Positions 1 through 12,040 of a stretch of DNA of 64,000 bases are shown here, piece after piece. This DNA comes from Rhyzopertha dominica (lineage: Eukaryota > Arthropoda > Insecta > Coleoptera > Bostrichidae): contig QCXZ01000137.1 in assembly GCA_025024175.1 (NCBI GenBank), forward strand, positions 73,222,680-73,286,679, read 5' to 3'. The notes under the pieces were generated by a model. It did no database searches. It was not told the DNA's origin and saw only the letters and a list, made by a program, of their open reading frames with translations. The position numbers were made by a program, and so were the translations under genes. Every line of letters begins with the position of its first letter. Positions within the stretch are counted from its first letter, which is position 1.

Positions 1-692
1 TGAGATCAATCAATCACCCAAATTCCATGTAGGCAGCATTATTTGAATCTTTGGGGTAATTTATGCCTGCTGAAGTAGAGAGTTTTATAATAAGACGTTT
101 TAGAAGAAGTAGAAGAGCTGTATGCTGGTATAGGGAGAAAAAAATAAATAAATATTAGCTTGTATGCAATATATGTAGGATTTACAAGGTAGATTGTCGT
201 TCACAACTATTATTTCTAGTTTTATACTGCATATCTTATTCATTCGCAGAAAAAAACTTGGGGTATTATCTTTACAAAACCCAATTAATTTATGGACATT
301 TCAGTGCCTAAAAACCTGTGACTATTTGAACTCCAATTTCTCTTCTAGTTTATCTGGTGTAGTAAAAGGCCTTCCGCATAAAATAAGGTATACTTGAGTT
401 GCGCAGCAGATATAGCAGTATAACTGCCCCTTGTTTAAAATAATAATATAACAATGGGCGTTTTTCTGAAAGCCAGATGCACTCAGCTCAGCGGAAATAA
501 ACAGCTGACTGCCCCAACATAACCATTGCGATCTTCCCTCTGTCTGTAACAACAAATTAGTGTTTTGATTAGGAAAACGGTATGTATTCCATTTATAAAA
601 ATGTGTATAATATACCGATGAACCTTTATTTTTAGATTATGCGCAATGGATTTGTCTCTTCCCAAAAAAAGCGACACCACTACTCTATTTTG
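1..692. other. AT-rich, no gene seen
   Basis: Only short chance open frames on both strands; none resembles a known family and none has a convincing start or splice context. No repeat structure was noticed here. Confidence 0.6.
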
Positions 693-881
693 ATCCTGGA
701 GAGAGAGGAGAGATCCATCCGAGATAACGATAGAAGGAGAACCACAATTATTTTACAAAACAGGACAACTCCATAATTACTGCAGCGATAATTTTCAAAA
801 TGGTCTTTTTCCAAAGGTCCTAAACGACATTTTCACGTAAGCTATCGTTAGCTAGAATATATATTTCTCTCTCTCCAGGAT
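693..881. repeat. Small foldback (MITE-like) sequence
   Basis: A 15-base arm (ATCCTGGAGAGAGAG, 693-707) is repeated exactly in inverted orientation at 867-881. The similarity continues imperfectly inwards for about 45 bases, including TAACGATAG near 724-732 and its complement near 843-851. The interior is unremarkable and non-coding. This fits a decayed MITE-like element of about 190 bp. No target duplication could be recognised, so the exact ends are uncertain. Confidence 0.45.
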
Positions 882-1244
882 TCCTGCTTTAAATTTCATG
901 TTGCGATTCAAAAGTCTCGCTTAGTGTGAAGCGCGCAGTTGCATATGACGCTTTACGCAAGTAGTCGTCACTCACCTTATTACTATACCTGTTGCGCGAC
1001 TCGAGTCTACCTGCATTAAAAGAGTTTATTAAAACATATATGTAATTCCGTAGCCCAGAAGTAAAAAAAAAACTAGAGAGATTTATGAGCAAGCTGGATC
1101 TCACCATTGAAGTACTGTTGCTTCCTTACAAAAAGTAAACAGATAAGTTGATTCTAAAGGGTAGTAGGTGATCTTTAAAGGTGATTGGAAAGATCTTTAT
1201 TAGAAATAAAAAAAATTACACATCACAAAAGCCAATAGTACAAG

Positions 1245-1570
1245 AGCTCGTGACAAAAAACTGCAAAAGTTTAGTAATGGCTCATATTTTAGTATGTTGC
1301 AGGCTGCAGTACTTAGGCTGTATATGGGTTGGTACCCACTCTCAGTATCAGGTAGTGGAACAACTGCATGTTAGTGGCACAACGAGCACTCATTTTCGTA
1401 ATCTAAATAATTACGGGGCTATATTTTATAAAATACTTGTAGTACGTGTAACAATTTGACATACTTTAAAGCGCGTTACTGCCAGTTGTATTCCAGTACC
1501 TGACTTTCGGAATGTACCCTAAGTACTACAACATACTAAAATATAGCCATTGCATTTTTTGTCACGAGCT
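1245..1570. mobile_element. 326-bp MITE with 16-bp perfect terminal inverted repeats
   Basis: The ends are AGCTCGTGACAAAAAA (1245-1260) and its exact reverse complement (1555-1570). Inverted similarity continues about 65 bases inwards with gaps: both arms share an ATATTTTAGTATGTTG block and an AGTACTTAG block. The interior has no coding frame of note. This is a non-autonomous DNA transposon. The superfamily is not assigned, because no clear target duplication is visible in the flanks. Confidence 0.7.
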
Positions 1571-2500
1571 TTCAGGCTATAACAAAAATTAGCAAAGTAG
1601 GCTGCAGCAGTTCCATAACTAAAGTAAATATTAATGGTACACATAGCAATGCATTTTCGCTAAAGTTGTTACTGCACACCGCGGACTTCCCTTTACAAAG
1701 CCACATTCTAGCGCTATTTATTGTCAATTATGTCCGCAGTTAAAGGATTTACGCGCGACTCTCTCGTTATTAACGTAAATCGCAGGCAACTTTGCCCTTT
1801 TCGGGAAGTGCGCTGTATTAACCTATGTCTCGCATGGGAAAACGCCCGGCAGAATCGTAAAGTGCTACCACCTCAAGATGTGTGGGAACATCTCCCCAGG
1901 TGTCATTAGGAGGGCCGCTCGAGCAACTAAATGTGTGAACTTGTGCGGATGAAAACAGCATGGGGTCTTTTCGCATCAGCTCCTAGCGCCGCTTAGTTCT
2001 TGCGCGGCGGTATGTGAATTGAGTTTGCTCAACTTCATCTTGTCAAATATGTCTTGTAAACTTGTTTAGAAATTAATTTCAAACATCAATATTGAAACAC
2101 TGCAGGAATAGCGCTTGGCAGTTATATTCCATAGCCTTAATCAGGTCTGAAAAGTTTGCGGGAAATTGTGGCGAAATTATGGTGTTTCTCCTGTTTTCTT
2201 TATAAACTCGCAGAGTGTAGTCGATTCAAGACAGCTTCCAGACGCTCTATATTGTTTACGTATTAAGTAAACGTCTGTTCAAGTAGCTTTCTCACGGCAG
2301 ACTTATATACAAATTAATTGCTAGAATGTAAAAATGAATCCACACGACATTTTTGAACGAACGAAAGGTACATTATACATATTGAACGATATGACAACAT
2401 CGCTATTGACCATCAGAAGTCGACTTTGAAGGGCCACCGCGTCTGCTATAAAATGGACGCAACGGTCGAACATTCGTTTGGACATGTTGCTCAATCGTGT
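1571..2500. other. No gene; contains a GC/CpG-richer patch
   Basis: About 1670-2040 is clearly less AT-rich than its surroundings and holds many CpG dinucleotides (for example around 1750-1860 and 1975-2010). Short open frames here show no family resemblance. The remainder is ordinary AT-rich DNA. Confidence 0.4.
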
Positions 2501-3401
2501 ATCTTGACCAGCGATGGGCGTTTACGCGTAAATTATAATTTTCTACGTTACACGCGTAGAAAATGTAGATAACGCATTTTGGCGTAGATTTTGAGTAGAA
2601 AATTCAAGTAGGTACGCGATAAACCTGAATGGAAGCAATTTTGTTTCTAATTTCTCTGTTTTGCTAGCTTCTTCATGTGTCGATTTACTTTTTATAATAG
2701 TTTTCTTTGGAAAATAAAGGACATTATGTTTTCCTTCCACGACTATATTAAGTACATTCTTAAGTAGTCTATTTTCACATGATATCAAATTAGAACAGCA
2801 TGTTTCACATACAAGTTGATTTTTCTCCAGAGAAAGGTATCTACTGTAATCAACTATAACCTGTTACTTGCTTCTTTAGATCAATGTACCTAGTTCAGTA
2901 TACATATATAGGACAATCAAACTGACCTGCAATTAAAAACGTTTGGTGAAAGAACAAGGGTGGCATATAAAGTTGGCCATTTCCGTTTATAGAGAATAAA
3001 GATAATAAAATTCAAAGTGCGCCAAAGTGCTTTCGGACAGCACATTTAGCTTGCTTACTCAGGTCTTCTGGCTATAATTGACGTATACCCAAACAAGTTA
3101 TTGTTATTTAAACATTTATCTAGTCAAACTTAATTACAACAAAGTAGTATTTTGTTTAATTAAGAATAAATATTATAAAATAATTATAAAATACAAAATA
3201 ATATTGGCATTTGAGGCGTTTGAGTAGTACTGATGATTAACAGCAGAACACCACTAAAAAACTATATATTTCTAGAATTCTGTTTGTCTACACAATGCTG
3301 TTTTCTACAGTAGACTTTTAAGGTAGAACATTACATAGTTTACGCGTAGATAATAGCGTAATTTACATGGCGTATTCTACGCGCCCATCACTGATCTTGA
3401 C
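2501..3401. mobile_element. Non-autonomous hAT element with 8-bp target duplication
   Basis: The element runs 2509-3393 (885 bp). The left end reads CAGCGATGGGCG; the right end, reverse complemented, reads CAGTGATGGGCG (11 of 12 matching). Perfect 8-bp target duplications ATCTTGAC lie at 2501-2508 and 3394-3401. Short inverted termini starting CAG with an 8-bp duplication are the hallmark of hAT elements. Both sub-terminal regions are rich in TACGCG-type motifs, as expected for transposase-binding repeats. No hAT transposase domain (DDE or dimerisation) is present, so it must have depended on a helper. A cysteine-containing open stretch lies on the minus strand inside it (see separate entry). 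Confidence 0.85.
2543..2862 (-). pseudogene. Cysteine-rich open stretch inside the hAT element, unidentified
   Basis: On the minus strand an open frame of about 106 codons runs inside the hAT element. Near its start it contains LVCETCCSNLISCENRLL, a C-x2-C-C pattern followed by leucine and basic residues. It then becomes lysine-rich. The beginning follows a CAG that could be a splice acceptor. The pattern is loosely like the second half of an insect ZAD-type zinc-binding domain, but the first cysteine pair is not visible. It could be a captured exon, a remnant of the parental element's protein, or chance. No function is claimed. Confidence 0.25.
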
Positions 3402-3465
3402 ACGATGATTTGGTATCTGTGAGTGAATAACAAACAACAGATTTGACAGCAGTCGCTATAACAAC

Positions 3466-3700
3466 ATAACCGTATCAGGCTGGCCTAGCTGGTCTAGTGG
3501 GCAGCGCGGAAGCGCGACTGCCTGTATGGCCAGTTAGGCTGCGGGTTCGAATCCCGCGTAAGGCATGGATGTTGTGAATGTTAAATTATGCAATGTATCT
3601 AATACAATTTAATACCAATAAATATAATAAACCTAATGAGCTGGCTAATTGCCCTAAGATGGCAGGGCCATTAACAAATAAAAAAAAATAACCGTATCAG
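3466..3700 (+). mobile_element. tRNA-derived SINE with 13-bp target duplication
   Basis: The body is 3479-3687. The head carries RNA polymerase III internal promoter boxes: TGGTCTAGTGG (box A match, about 3490-3500) and GGTTCGAATCC (perfect box B, 3544-3554), with a GC-rich tRNA-like stem between them. The tRNA-unrelated body follows and ends in ATTAACAAATA plus an A-rich tail. The insertion is bounded by identical 13-base direct repeats, ATAACCGTATCAG, at 3466-3478 and 3688-3700. Together these show retroposition by a LINE machinery. The LINE partner is not identified. The perfect duplication suggests a fairly recent insertion. Confidence 0.88.
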
Positions 3701-5461
3701 CCTGTCAACATCATAGACAAGGGTAAGATAAATAGATGGGAAACTCTAATGGTGGGGATAGGTTCATATAAAGCGCCTGCAGTACTTCTAGGCTAAATTA
3801 CACACGAATATGCCAAGTCTATAACATAGGAAACTGCTTTAAATGGTGCAACAACAACATGCAAGTCAGATTTTTTATTTTCTTTTAATTTCTTTCTTTG
3901 CACCTAGTTTGTTCCATTATTACCTCTTCGAAGTTACTTGTCACATAACTTCAAACGGCGCGGGAATAAACTACTTGCAAATTACATAAGAGATTACTTA
4001 ATAATAATTTGCAATTAAATGATGATAAACAAAACAAAAGCTGTTTGGTATTCACAAATAATTATAATGATCATAAATGTACAATTTATAAATATTTCAA
4101 TAAAACAGAAGTATGGTAGACGTCTTCGTTTAAGTCTTTTCTCCAGGGAGTCGAAATAACTCACCGAAATGCTTGTGACAAACCAGATAGCGTAAATAAA
4201 CTATCTTTTTTAATGCGTTTCAGTCATATTTGGTACATCTGAAACAAGTATGCATTTTTTAAACAGACCTTCATTGTAAATAAAAACATTTCCAAAGGGT
4301 TTTTATATTATAATATTATATACGAGTATGTGATAAATAAGGGGTGGTATCCACGCAAGATTTCCCAAAGGGACCAGTTTGGTAGGTACATACACTACAT
4401 TTCAAGAAACGCCAAGAGCAAAATGTCTTAAGTTTTGTTATTAATAAAAATTGCTGGTATACTGTACGATGTATCATTCGATAAAAGTTAAAGTATCTTG
4501 AATTGTTGTCAAGTTAATGTAGAATTTACTATGAGATATTTTTTTGAGATTGTGTACGTCCTCGTCCGCTATCTAGAAGTAAAACAACCCATTAAACATA
4601 TTCACATCAGTGCTGCTGCTGTGATAGTATAATGATTGTCGATTAAAGGTATCACTTACTCAGATATAATAAATTACTTTACGGTCGCAGCAATATTTAT
4701 CATCAGGACGCTACTATTTACTAGAACTGTACTACACTTACAAATATTTAAGTGAACCAATTTGCATTTGGATGGATAAAATTACATAGCTTAAAGCTGT
4801 AAATGACTGTGATAGCGGATTTGCAATGCCCAAGTAGACAAATATAATATAATAAAATTGCTTGTTATCCATATAAGTGCAAATCGAGTCACTCATTTAA
4901 CTTTTAACAATTTTTTTAACTCTTGAGAAAGAAGCAGAACATTTAAACATGGTAAGAATTCATAATAAGCTTTTGTAGCACCAAGTGTACCTACATCATT
5001 TTAAGTGTGATCTACTTTATCGAAAAACAAGTCTATGTAGTAACTTCCATGCGGTTATTGAGATATATATTTTCAAAAACTAGTACAACTCACCTCCTCG
5101 TCCGTAACTGTCAGAACTAGCCTTGTAGTAGAAATGACTTGTAATTACTAACTGTTCGCACATTCAGCAGTTCAAGAATATTTTATGCAAGCTAAAAATT
5201 ATTGTTATTAACAAATTATAGTTTAAATTTGAATTATTTACGTGCTGATATACGTTCTTGACAAACTGGCCCCGATGTAATTGTCAAATAAATAACTAAA
5301 CCACCAACCTGCCGCCAACTGTAAGCACAGTGACTTTATAAAGTCACTGTACTGCAAGCAGATGCTAGCGCCAAAAATTTGCTGTGTCACTAGGCTAAAC
5401 TAATCCGTATGGTCACCCCCCACCACTGAGAGATTCCAATCTATTTGTCTTGTCTTTATCT
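3701..5461. other. AT-rich, no gene seen
   Basis: No convincing open frame or known element. The only structure noticed is the short perfect palindrome at 5327-5350. Confidence 0.6.
5327..5350. repeat. 24-bp perfect palindrome
   Basis: The two halves ACAGTGACTTTA and TAAAGTCACTGT are exact reverse complements with no spacer. Both ends carry the CAGTG motif. Function unknown; it could be a dyad binding site or a hairpin. Confidence 0.7.
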
Positions 5462-5733
5462 ATGGTCAACATCGACCCGTCCCTATTGGAAAACCCTATA
5501 GAACAGATGCAGAATGAATACGCGGAGGACAACGACATTTAATTAGAAAATGACAAGATAGGTAGTATATTAAGGTCTCTTAAAAATAGGAAAAGCTCTC
5601 CGCCTCTAGCTTGGAACCTTGTGGTTATCCCTCATGTCGGTTTGAAGGATGGTGATATAAAGGTGCGCTATCTCACAAACTGCTCCCTTTCGTTTAGGTA
5701 TATAATTACAATAAGGGAGGATTTAGTTTTTTA
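5462..5733 (+). pseudogene. Weak LINE reverse-transcriptase-like trace
   Basis: A frame open except for one stop contains LENDKIGSILRSLKNRKSSP, which resembles the conserved region just upstream of the RT core in many non-LTR retrotransposons (the pattern of a helix followed by LKNRKAPG). A later stretch, VVIPHVGLKDGD, resembles the segment that normally follows. The catalytic RT motifs are absent. If real, it is a short, internally deleted relic. It could also be coincidence. Confidence 0.3.
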
Positions 5734-8700
5734 GCATAGTAGAATAATCAATATTGCTACAACCTTTTCAAAAATCTATGTAGACTGCATTGACTTGACA
5801 TTTAGAGTCTATGGCTTTAGCTGGGTACTGCGATAAACTTTTATTTTTTTCAAAATGTAGAAAAGTAGCTACTTTAAGGGAATGGTATGATACAATGGCT
5901 AAAAGGGCATATAACACGCAAGTTAAAAATAAAACTCTGTATGCCCTCTCTACTCCCACAGTGAAGATGTAGTTCAACGCTCTAAGCGTTCCCAGTACCT
6001 CATCTCATATGTGATCAATGGAAAGTACATATAGAATTGGAAGAAACTGTACGTATTAGGTGTATGTACATTCGTATAGCAATTATCAAAGTTCAGTGGA
6101 CTGTATGAGAATTTATCAAACAAGTGCTGGCTTGCGCGTTCTACACTAAATTGAAGGAAGGTAAACTGAACTGGATTGTAAGGAAATGCGTCCTGCGGAG
6201 CTTCCAGTGAGAAGATTCGGTGCATCCACGGAATTGTGGCACTCGCGAGCGCGTTATGTAAGTTCCTATTGTTTTAACAGTTAACACAAAAAAAGTTGAT
6301 GTTTTTAGCTAGTAAGCAACGTTGGCGACACTCTACACCTTGTGGCTTGTGGCGACCGTCTATTCTTCTCTCTCACTATCAAGTGGTGGTAAGCAAAAAA
6401 GCAGGAATCAAGAGAGTATGGTTGCCTGGATTTGAGTGCAGAACTCATCAAGCCAGCACAATATATAATATACATATACAATTTCTATAAATACCTCGAC
6501 AATAATATAACACCGGTATTCGGCGAAGTCCTTACGATATTTTTCGCAAGTTTACTTAAACTTCGGTTCATCTTATTGTTTCTGAAACAGGTTANATAAA
6601 AGAACTCCAAATCCATATCAATATATTAATTATAGCTAGGTATTTGGACAATGACGGAATTAATTCTACCTATGCTTCCTCTTCTTCCTGAGTAATATCA
6701 GTTTTAGTGCAACTTTACACAAGAGAATAATATAGTGTCAATGTAGAAACCTACTTTTAGCTTTTTACTTGCACATCCATCATTTAATTTGTGCTTTCCT
6801 ATTAGATACTGATCGACACACCCTTCCTATTATAACTTCCTGTAATTATAGACCCCACGTCTAAAGAGTACTTCGCATCGTGCTTAATTTAATAAAAGCC
6901 TAATATTTAATAAAGATCAGCACTCAGCTCAAGCTAGTTAATTACAGTTGCAGCGGTAACCGAATGTCATGTTCTGTTTCATCGGTATGACTTTGAAGAC
7001 TTCCGATATGAACGCAATTGCTACCTAAATATGGAGTAACTCAATAACAAGCTTGCCTGAAATGTAGCTTTGATCTAGCTAGTTATCGCATACGCAGAGG
7101 TATCTGTACTGTATTCAGGCAAAGAATCTCTATAGAGGCTACACGAATATGCTGAATTAACCACTCTTGCGAACTGCAAAAGCGTATATTCAGATAAAAC
7201 GTATATTAACAGGTGCGGGGCAAAGGCTTGTTTTCAAACTAATCAATTTAAAAATGAACAAAATTTCCACTCTTCGAAGATATTCTATACAGAACTATTT
7301 TCTTCATATTATACATTAGGTATCTCCGAACGCTCGGCAGTTGAGTAAACGGATTGTTCTATTTATTGGTGATCGAGGCCCTGATTACGTACATTCTACT
7401 ATTATATCATAACGGTCAATATTATAAGTTATAACTACACTCCCACGCGTTTTCGCATATTAATATATATATCAAATAATTCAAAAATCAACAGACAACA
7501 CGTATACGTCAAAGCAATAGTCCTATTCACTTTTTTGAGGGGCGGCAAATTGATTTAGTCGCCCTGGATGCATGTATCATTTATAAAAATCCTGTATAAT
7601 AAAAAATACAATAAATTAATTGATCGATCCAGCATAAGTGATCAAATGGCAGTGGAAATGCTACAGTTGTATTTTTTTTGGTTCTTTTTGAGCTACATCT
7701 CATATACTACAGAAATATTTTAAACAAGATTGTTTTAGCGTCCTCGAATAGGTCAATGTTATATTTTTAGAACGTCACCTTTTCTTCAGCCAGGCGTCAG
7801 GGATTTTGAACCCGAAAAGACTCATACAAAAGGTTTTTCTGGCTTGAAGATATTATCTTTGTTGATGGTTCAGTATTAAAAGGTAGATAACGGATACACG
7901 AGTTCTGTATTTGATCAACTAAAAGATATATATTTTTTATGTTTTTGTCAATTATCTCCGAAAATATCAGTTTTACAAAAAATGGCTATCAATGTTGTTC
8001 CGTTATAAATTGTATAAAGTGTGGCCGACTGGAGTGTTAGCATTTTTAAGTATTTCAAGTGGCATGATATGTGAATATCTATTATTAAGTTAAAATAAAA
8101 AACACATGTTTCCCTTTGTATATTCATTACATGTTAATTATTTAAAAGGACAAGAATATTACCACCTTTTTACATCTTAAAGTGCCAGCCCTGCAAATAG
8201 TCTGCAATAACTCTTTTGGTCCCACAGGGCATTAAGTAGTCAAAGGTAATTAAGCGGTTTATGAACTAACTGAAGAAGTTGTTCGTGGTTGCTTTTGCAA
8301 AACAGCGGAACCTTAATTAATTAAAGTAGATTACTTAATTTTTCTTGGTTCCACAACGAACCAAAATAAATTTTGGGCTGCAAAATTGGGGTGATCAGGA
8401 TGCGAATTTGAGTGAAGCATGGTGTGAAAACTGTTGGAAACTCCTCGTCATTTTATAATACAATTACGTGTACTGAAGCATGAATGAATAGAAGATAGTA
8501 AGGAATCGATGGGAATTTGAAACTAATGGCTAAATTGTTCATAGTTCTTCCTTTTATTCAATGCTGTGATAGGTCTGCTATGATTGGTGTCATTACTCAC
8601 TTCCATTGTCAAATCAAAAACGCTCAGCGTATTTGGTACTTTTTATTAAAGCATGTTCTGGATGCATGGAACTCAAGAACTATTGAAAATGCCGGCGGGT

Positions 8701-11249
8701 ATAATCAACGTAATTGTTTGTGATTTCTTTTAAACCAATGGTCGGAGGTAAGAAGTAGAGATTTTTTATAGGAAATTTAAAATGGAGCAAAATCGATGAC
8801 TGGCGATTTTCAGTTTACGTAGGTTCCAGACGCTATTAGGGTACTATTTTGCTGTCTGTTAGTACTAACCTGTCAATGAATCAATTGAGAAACACAAACA
8901 TTTTCTAGAAATTTTTCTTTAATTAAAATGTTTTGTTTTGAAGTCCAACTTATCGAATTGTTTGTTAATGGCAACCAATTTTTCTGATGTATTGTGTCTG
9001 TCTGTCTGAAAGTGTTACCATGGATCTAAATATTTATATATTCGTTTCCAAACTTAAAAAATGTGGGAAAGGTATGAGTTAGGACCAGTTTAGCAATATA
9101 AAAAAATCTTTCATAAAAAATATAAATATAAAAATTTTGTAAAATAGTGTAAAAAAGGTATTGGAAATGCTTTATATCTTAAGAGACTTAATTTTATGAA
9201 TAGTTTTAAATTGGTATAGTCTGCTTGTGAGGTTGATAGACTAAATGTTTCAAAATATAATTTTGTCACTTTACAACCGACTTTGCGTATTCAAATACCC
9301 AAGATTCCATTTTTGAAGTTATATTATCCCATTGTAAGTGTAATACATTATGCAATGTATAAATAACCTACAAGATTGACGTCTGTGTTGGATGTGAGCG
9401 GGAGTATCCTCTTGAGAGAAGAGCAAAGCAACTGAATAAAATCGAAGAACCTATATAAGAGATACTTTTATACCAGCTATAAGTAGACATAGTTCGCGAT
9501 ATTATACAACAGCTTTATTACGGTACATTTTCTTGGATACAACAATCAATCTACAATCATATTTTGGTAATCCCAAAGTGTATGAAAATAAAAGTTTATC
9601 CAAACGGGCGCAGCTTTGCCGTATTAAACATCTTGCACATACTACCAGAGATTGCAATCTTTGTCTCGCCCTTTGTTCGCTTTGGAGTAGCTTGACATAT
9701 TGGCCCCCGGATTGCTCTTACCTTCCGTCAATGGAGTGTGCCTAAATGCGGAACACACGAGATTACACCACCTACGAATACTTTCATTGACCTTTCATTG
9801 TGTTCGCGATTACTTCTCGGTTCAGGCCGGCTTTACAAACGACTTTCTTTGAGGGCGTGAACGTGTGGAGTTCACTGTTATAGATGTTTAGATAGAAAGT
9901 TTCAGTTTGTAGGTACTTATTTTGAAAAGAATGGCGCATATAAATTGTTTCACTTTCGAACGTTTTATCAAAAGCAGTGTAAGTTTATAGTTGTAATTTT
10001 AGGAGTGTTATGTATGTATGCATGTACATATGCTGCAGTTTAGTGCTTAATTGGTTAGTCTATAAGCTAAGTGGATATTACATAAACTACCCAAACGTGT
10101 GGTTATTTTGATGGAAAATCATCTTTTCGTCAAAATAGTAAAAATAATTACTAAAATAGCTAGTTTGTATACAAACTGTCCAAGATTTGTGGCCAAAGTA
10201 CAAACCACAAAAAATGCAGAAATTAACGAGGGTTTTTGGCTAGATTACAAACAATCCACAGCAGTTGGATAAAGTGTAAACTTAATATTGCTATTAATAC
10301 ATAACTAACTCGTTGGTTAGTATGTAAACTTACTAATCCTTTTCAATTAATTTAGTTTAACATAGTGAAATAATCCTTGCCCAAAAATAAAGTTCTTTTA
10401 TAGGTACAACAAAACATTGCTGACTATGTAAAAATGAATAGAAAAACAATTGAGTTAAAAACATAAATTAATATTATTTACTGGAGAACCTGAGTTATTT
10501 GCACTTGCTCTAGTTTGTAAGTCGGTGAGATCGACATGGCACTAAAGTTTGAATCATTTGAAAGAACTGGTTTAACAAAAATACCTTTTTTAGTTTTATC
10601 CTATTAAGGATTGATTGATTATTTTCGTCATTTTCTGTTTAAGTTTTAATTATTAATTTGAGACGATCCAATCCTTAATTTTCCAGTTCAAGCTAGTACG
10701 TGCAAAAGCAAGTGTGACTTGCATTTTTTTTTAGAAACAAAAGGTATTTAAGGTCTTCTGCTGTATGCTTTTTGCAACAAGTTATTACTCTTTGAATAGT
10801 CGTGGATGTTGTCTACGCTGGAAATCTCAATTTTACTTTTCGCAGCTGACTCGAAAGGATAGTTTTGGCTAATGATTTTAATTAACCTGTCCATATGAAT
10901 TGAAGTTTTTGGTGGTTTTCTAGATTACGGAGTGATCTATATGTGTCTTCTACATATTATTTGTGCAGAATGTTGATAAAATTGAAAATAAAAGTTTTTT
11001 TTAATTTCGAAAAATTCGTTGTTTTGAGAGGATTGCTAAACGAAGCAATTTATTACTATGATGCAGATACGACGACAATGCTTGTTTGTGTGTCCTTCAA
11101 ACCCTCATAATCGAAGAAATTAACCCATTATATCATTTGGCCTAAAAACAATCGGACTCGGTTCCATTAAAAAAATGGTTCACAAATAAAGCAAGTGACT
11201 TTAGTCTCCGCATTTAATGAATCATCAGGGTTCAGAATTACCAAAAAAA
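5734..11249. other. Long AT-rich stretch, no gene seen
   Basis: Nothing recognisable. Short open frames at 5768-6225, 6296-6490, 8517-8723 and 9533-9745 look like chance. A 16-bp palindrome (AGTTTGTATACAAACT) lies near 10162. No RNA gene, array or transposon end was found. Confidence 0.55.
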
Positions 11250-12030
11250 ATTACACACTAAAATGTTCATATTGCAGTCCATTTGCAAGTTGACATTCTC
11301 CAAGTCGCACATAGCCACATTTTGGACACTGCGTCCAACAGCGTCTCGAGATAGTAATCACATTTTAGCTAGAGCCCAAGTTTGTAATTCTTCTAGTGTG
11401 TGGACGGTCTAGGTATAATCTACTTTTCAAATGACCCCAGAGTAAAATCTGGGGATCGGAGTGGGCATTCTACAGGTGCTTTGCTACCTTATCCATCTAT
11501 TGACAAAAGCGTCATCAAGGAAGCGATCGAATTACTGCTACACCAAAATTTGCCTGTGCATCGTCTTTCAGGAACCTAATATCTTCGCCTGGAAATTCGG
11601 AAATATCTCAGCCAGTGCAAGTACTAAATCATCTCTGACGAATTCTAAACATCTATTTGCTGCATGGCTACCTTCAAAAGAGAAAGGACCGGTAATGCGT
11701 TCACTAAATCTAAGCTTCCGAAAATGTGCATTTTCTCGTGTGCGGTAACGACAATTGTGACGATTGTAAGCGTCGGCGTCCTAAAGTTCATGCATCAGTG
11801 GAATCTTATAAGGATAATTTTTTTGGATAAAGTTTACCCAGTAGTGTAGGCCGTTGTTTATTGCCACCTTTGTGTTGTTGTTTTTGTGTGATGACCAGAT
11901 TTTGTTAAATCGTACAATAAATCTACTGACAGTAGATTATGCAATGGGTGGTCTGTTTTGGTGTGCCATATTGGCAAGCTTCCTCCTGATTGCGGATTGC
12001 TGAATCTATTGCCATAACCTTCCATCATTA
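11250..12030 (-). pseudogene. Degraded IS630/Tc1-mariner-type DDE transposase relic
   Basis: Reading the minus strand across several frames recovers the order of an IS630-like insect transposase. NYPYKIPLMHEL comes first (before the catalytic core), then VNRHNCRYR, then a GPFSFEGS block, then a LLDDAFVNRWI segment, a decayed copy of the proline-rich 'WPPRSPDLTPLDFFLWG' type motif with a GVI/HLKS-like continuation, and a C-terminal GLQYEHF just before a stop. This is the arrangement of the DDE family often linked to an N-terminal DUF4817-type helix-turn-helix. Many stops and frameshifts, and a missing first catalytic block, mean it is dead. Element ends were not found. Confidence 0.65.
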
Positions 12031-12040
12031 GAATTTGGAT

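Noticed and set aside
7535..7575. GAGGGGCGGCAAATTG...CGCCCTGG as possible hAT ends
   Set aside because: Only about 30 bases apart, with no matching duplication or element body.
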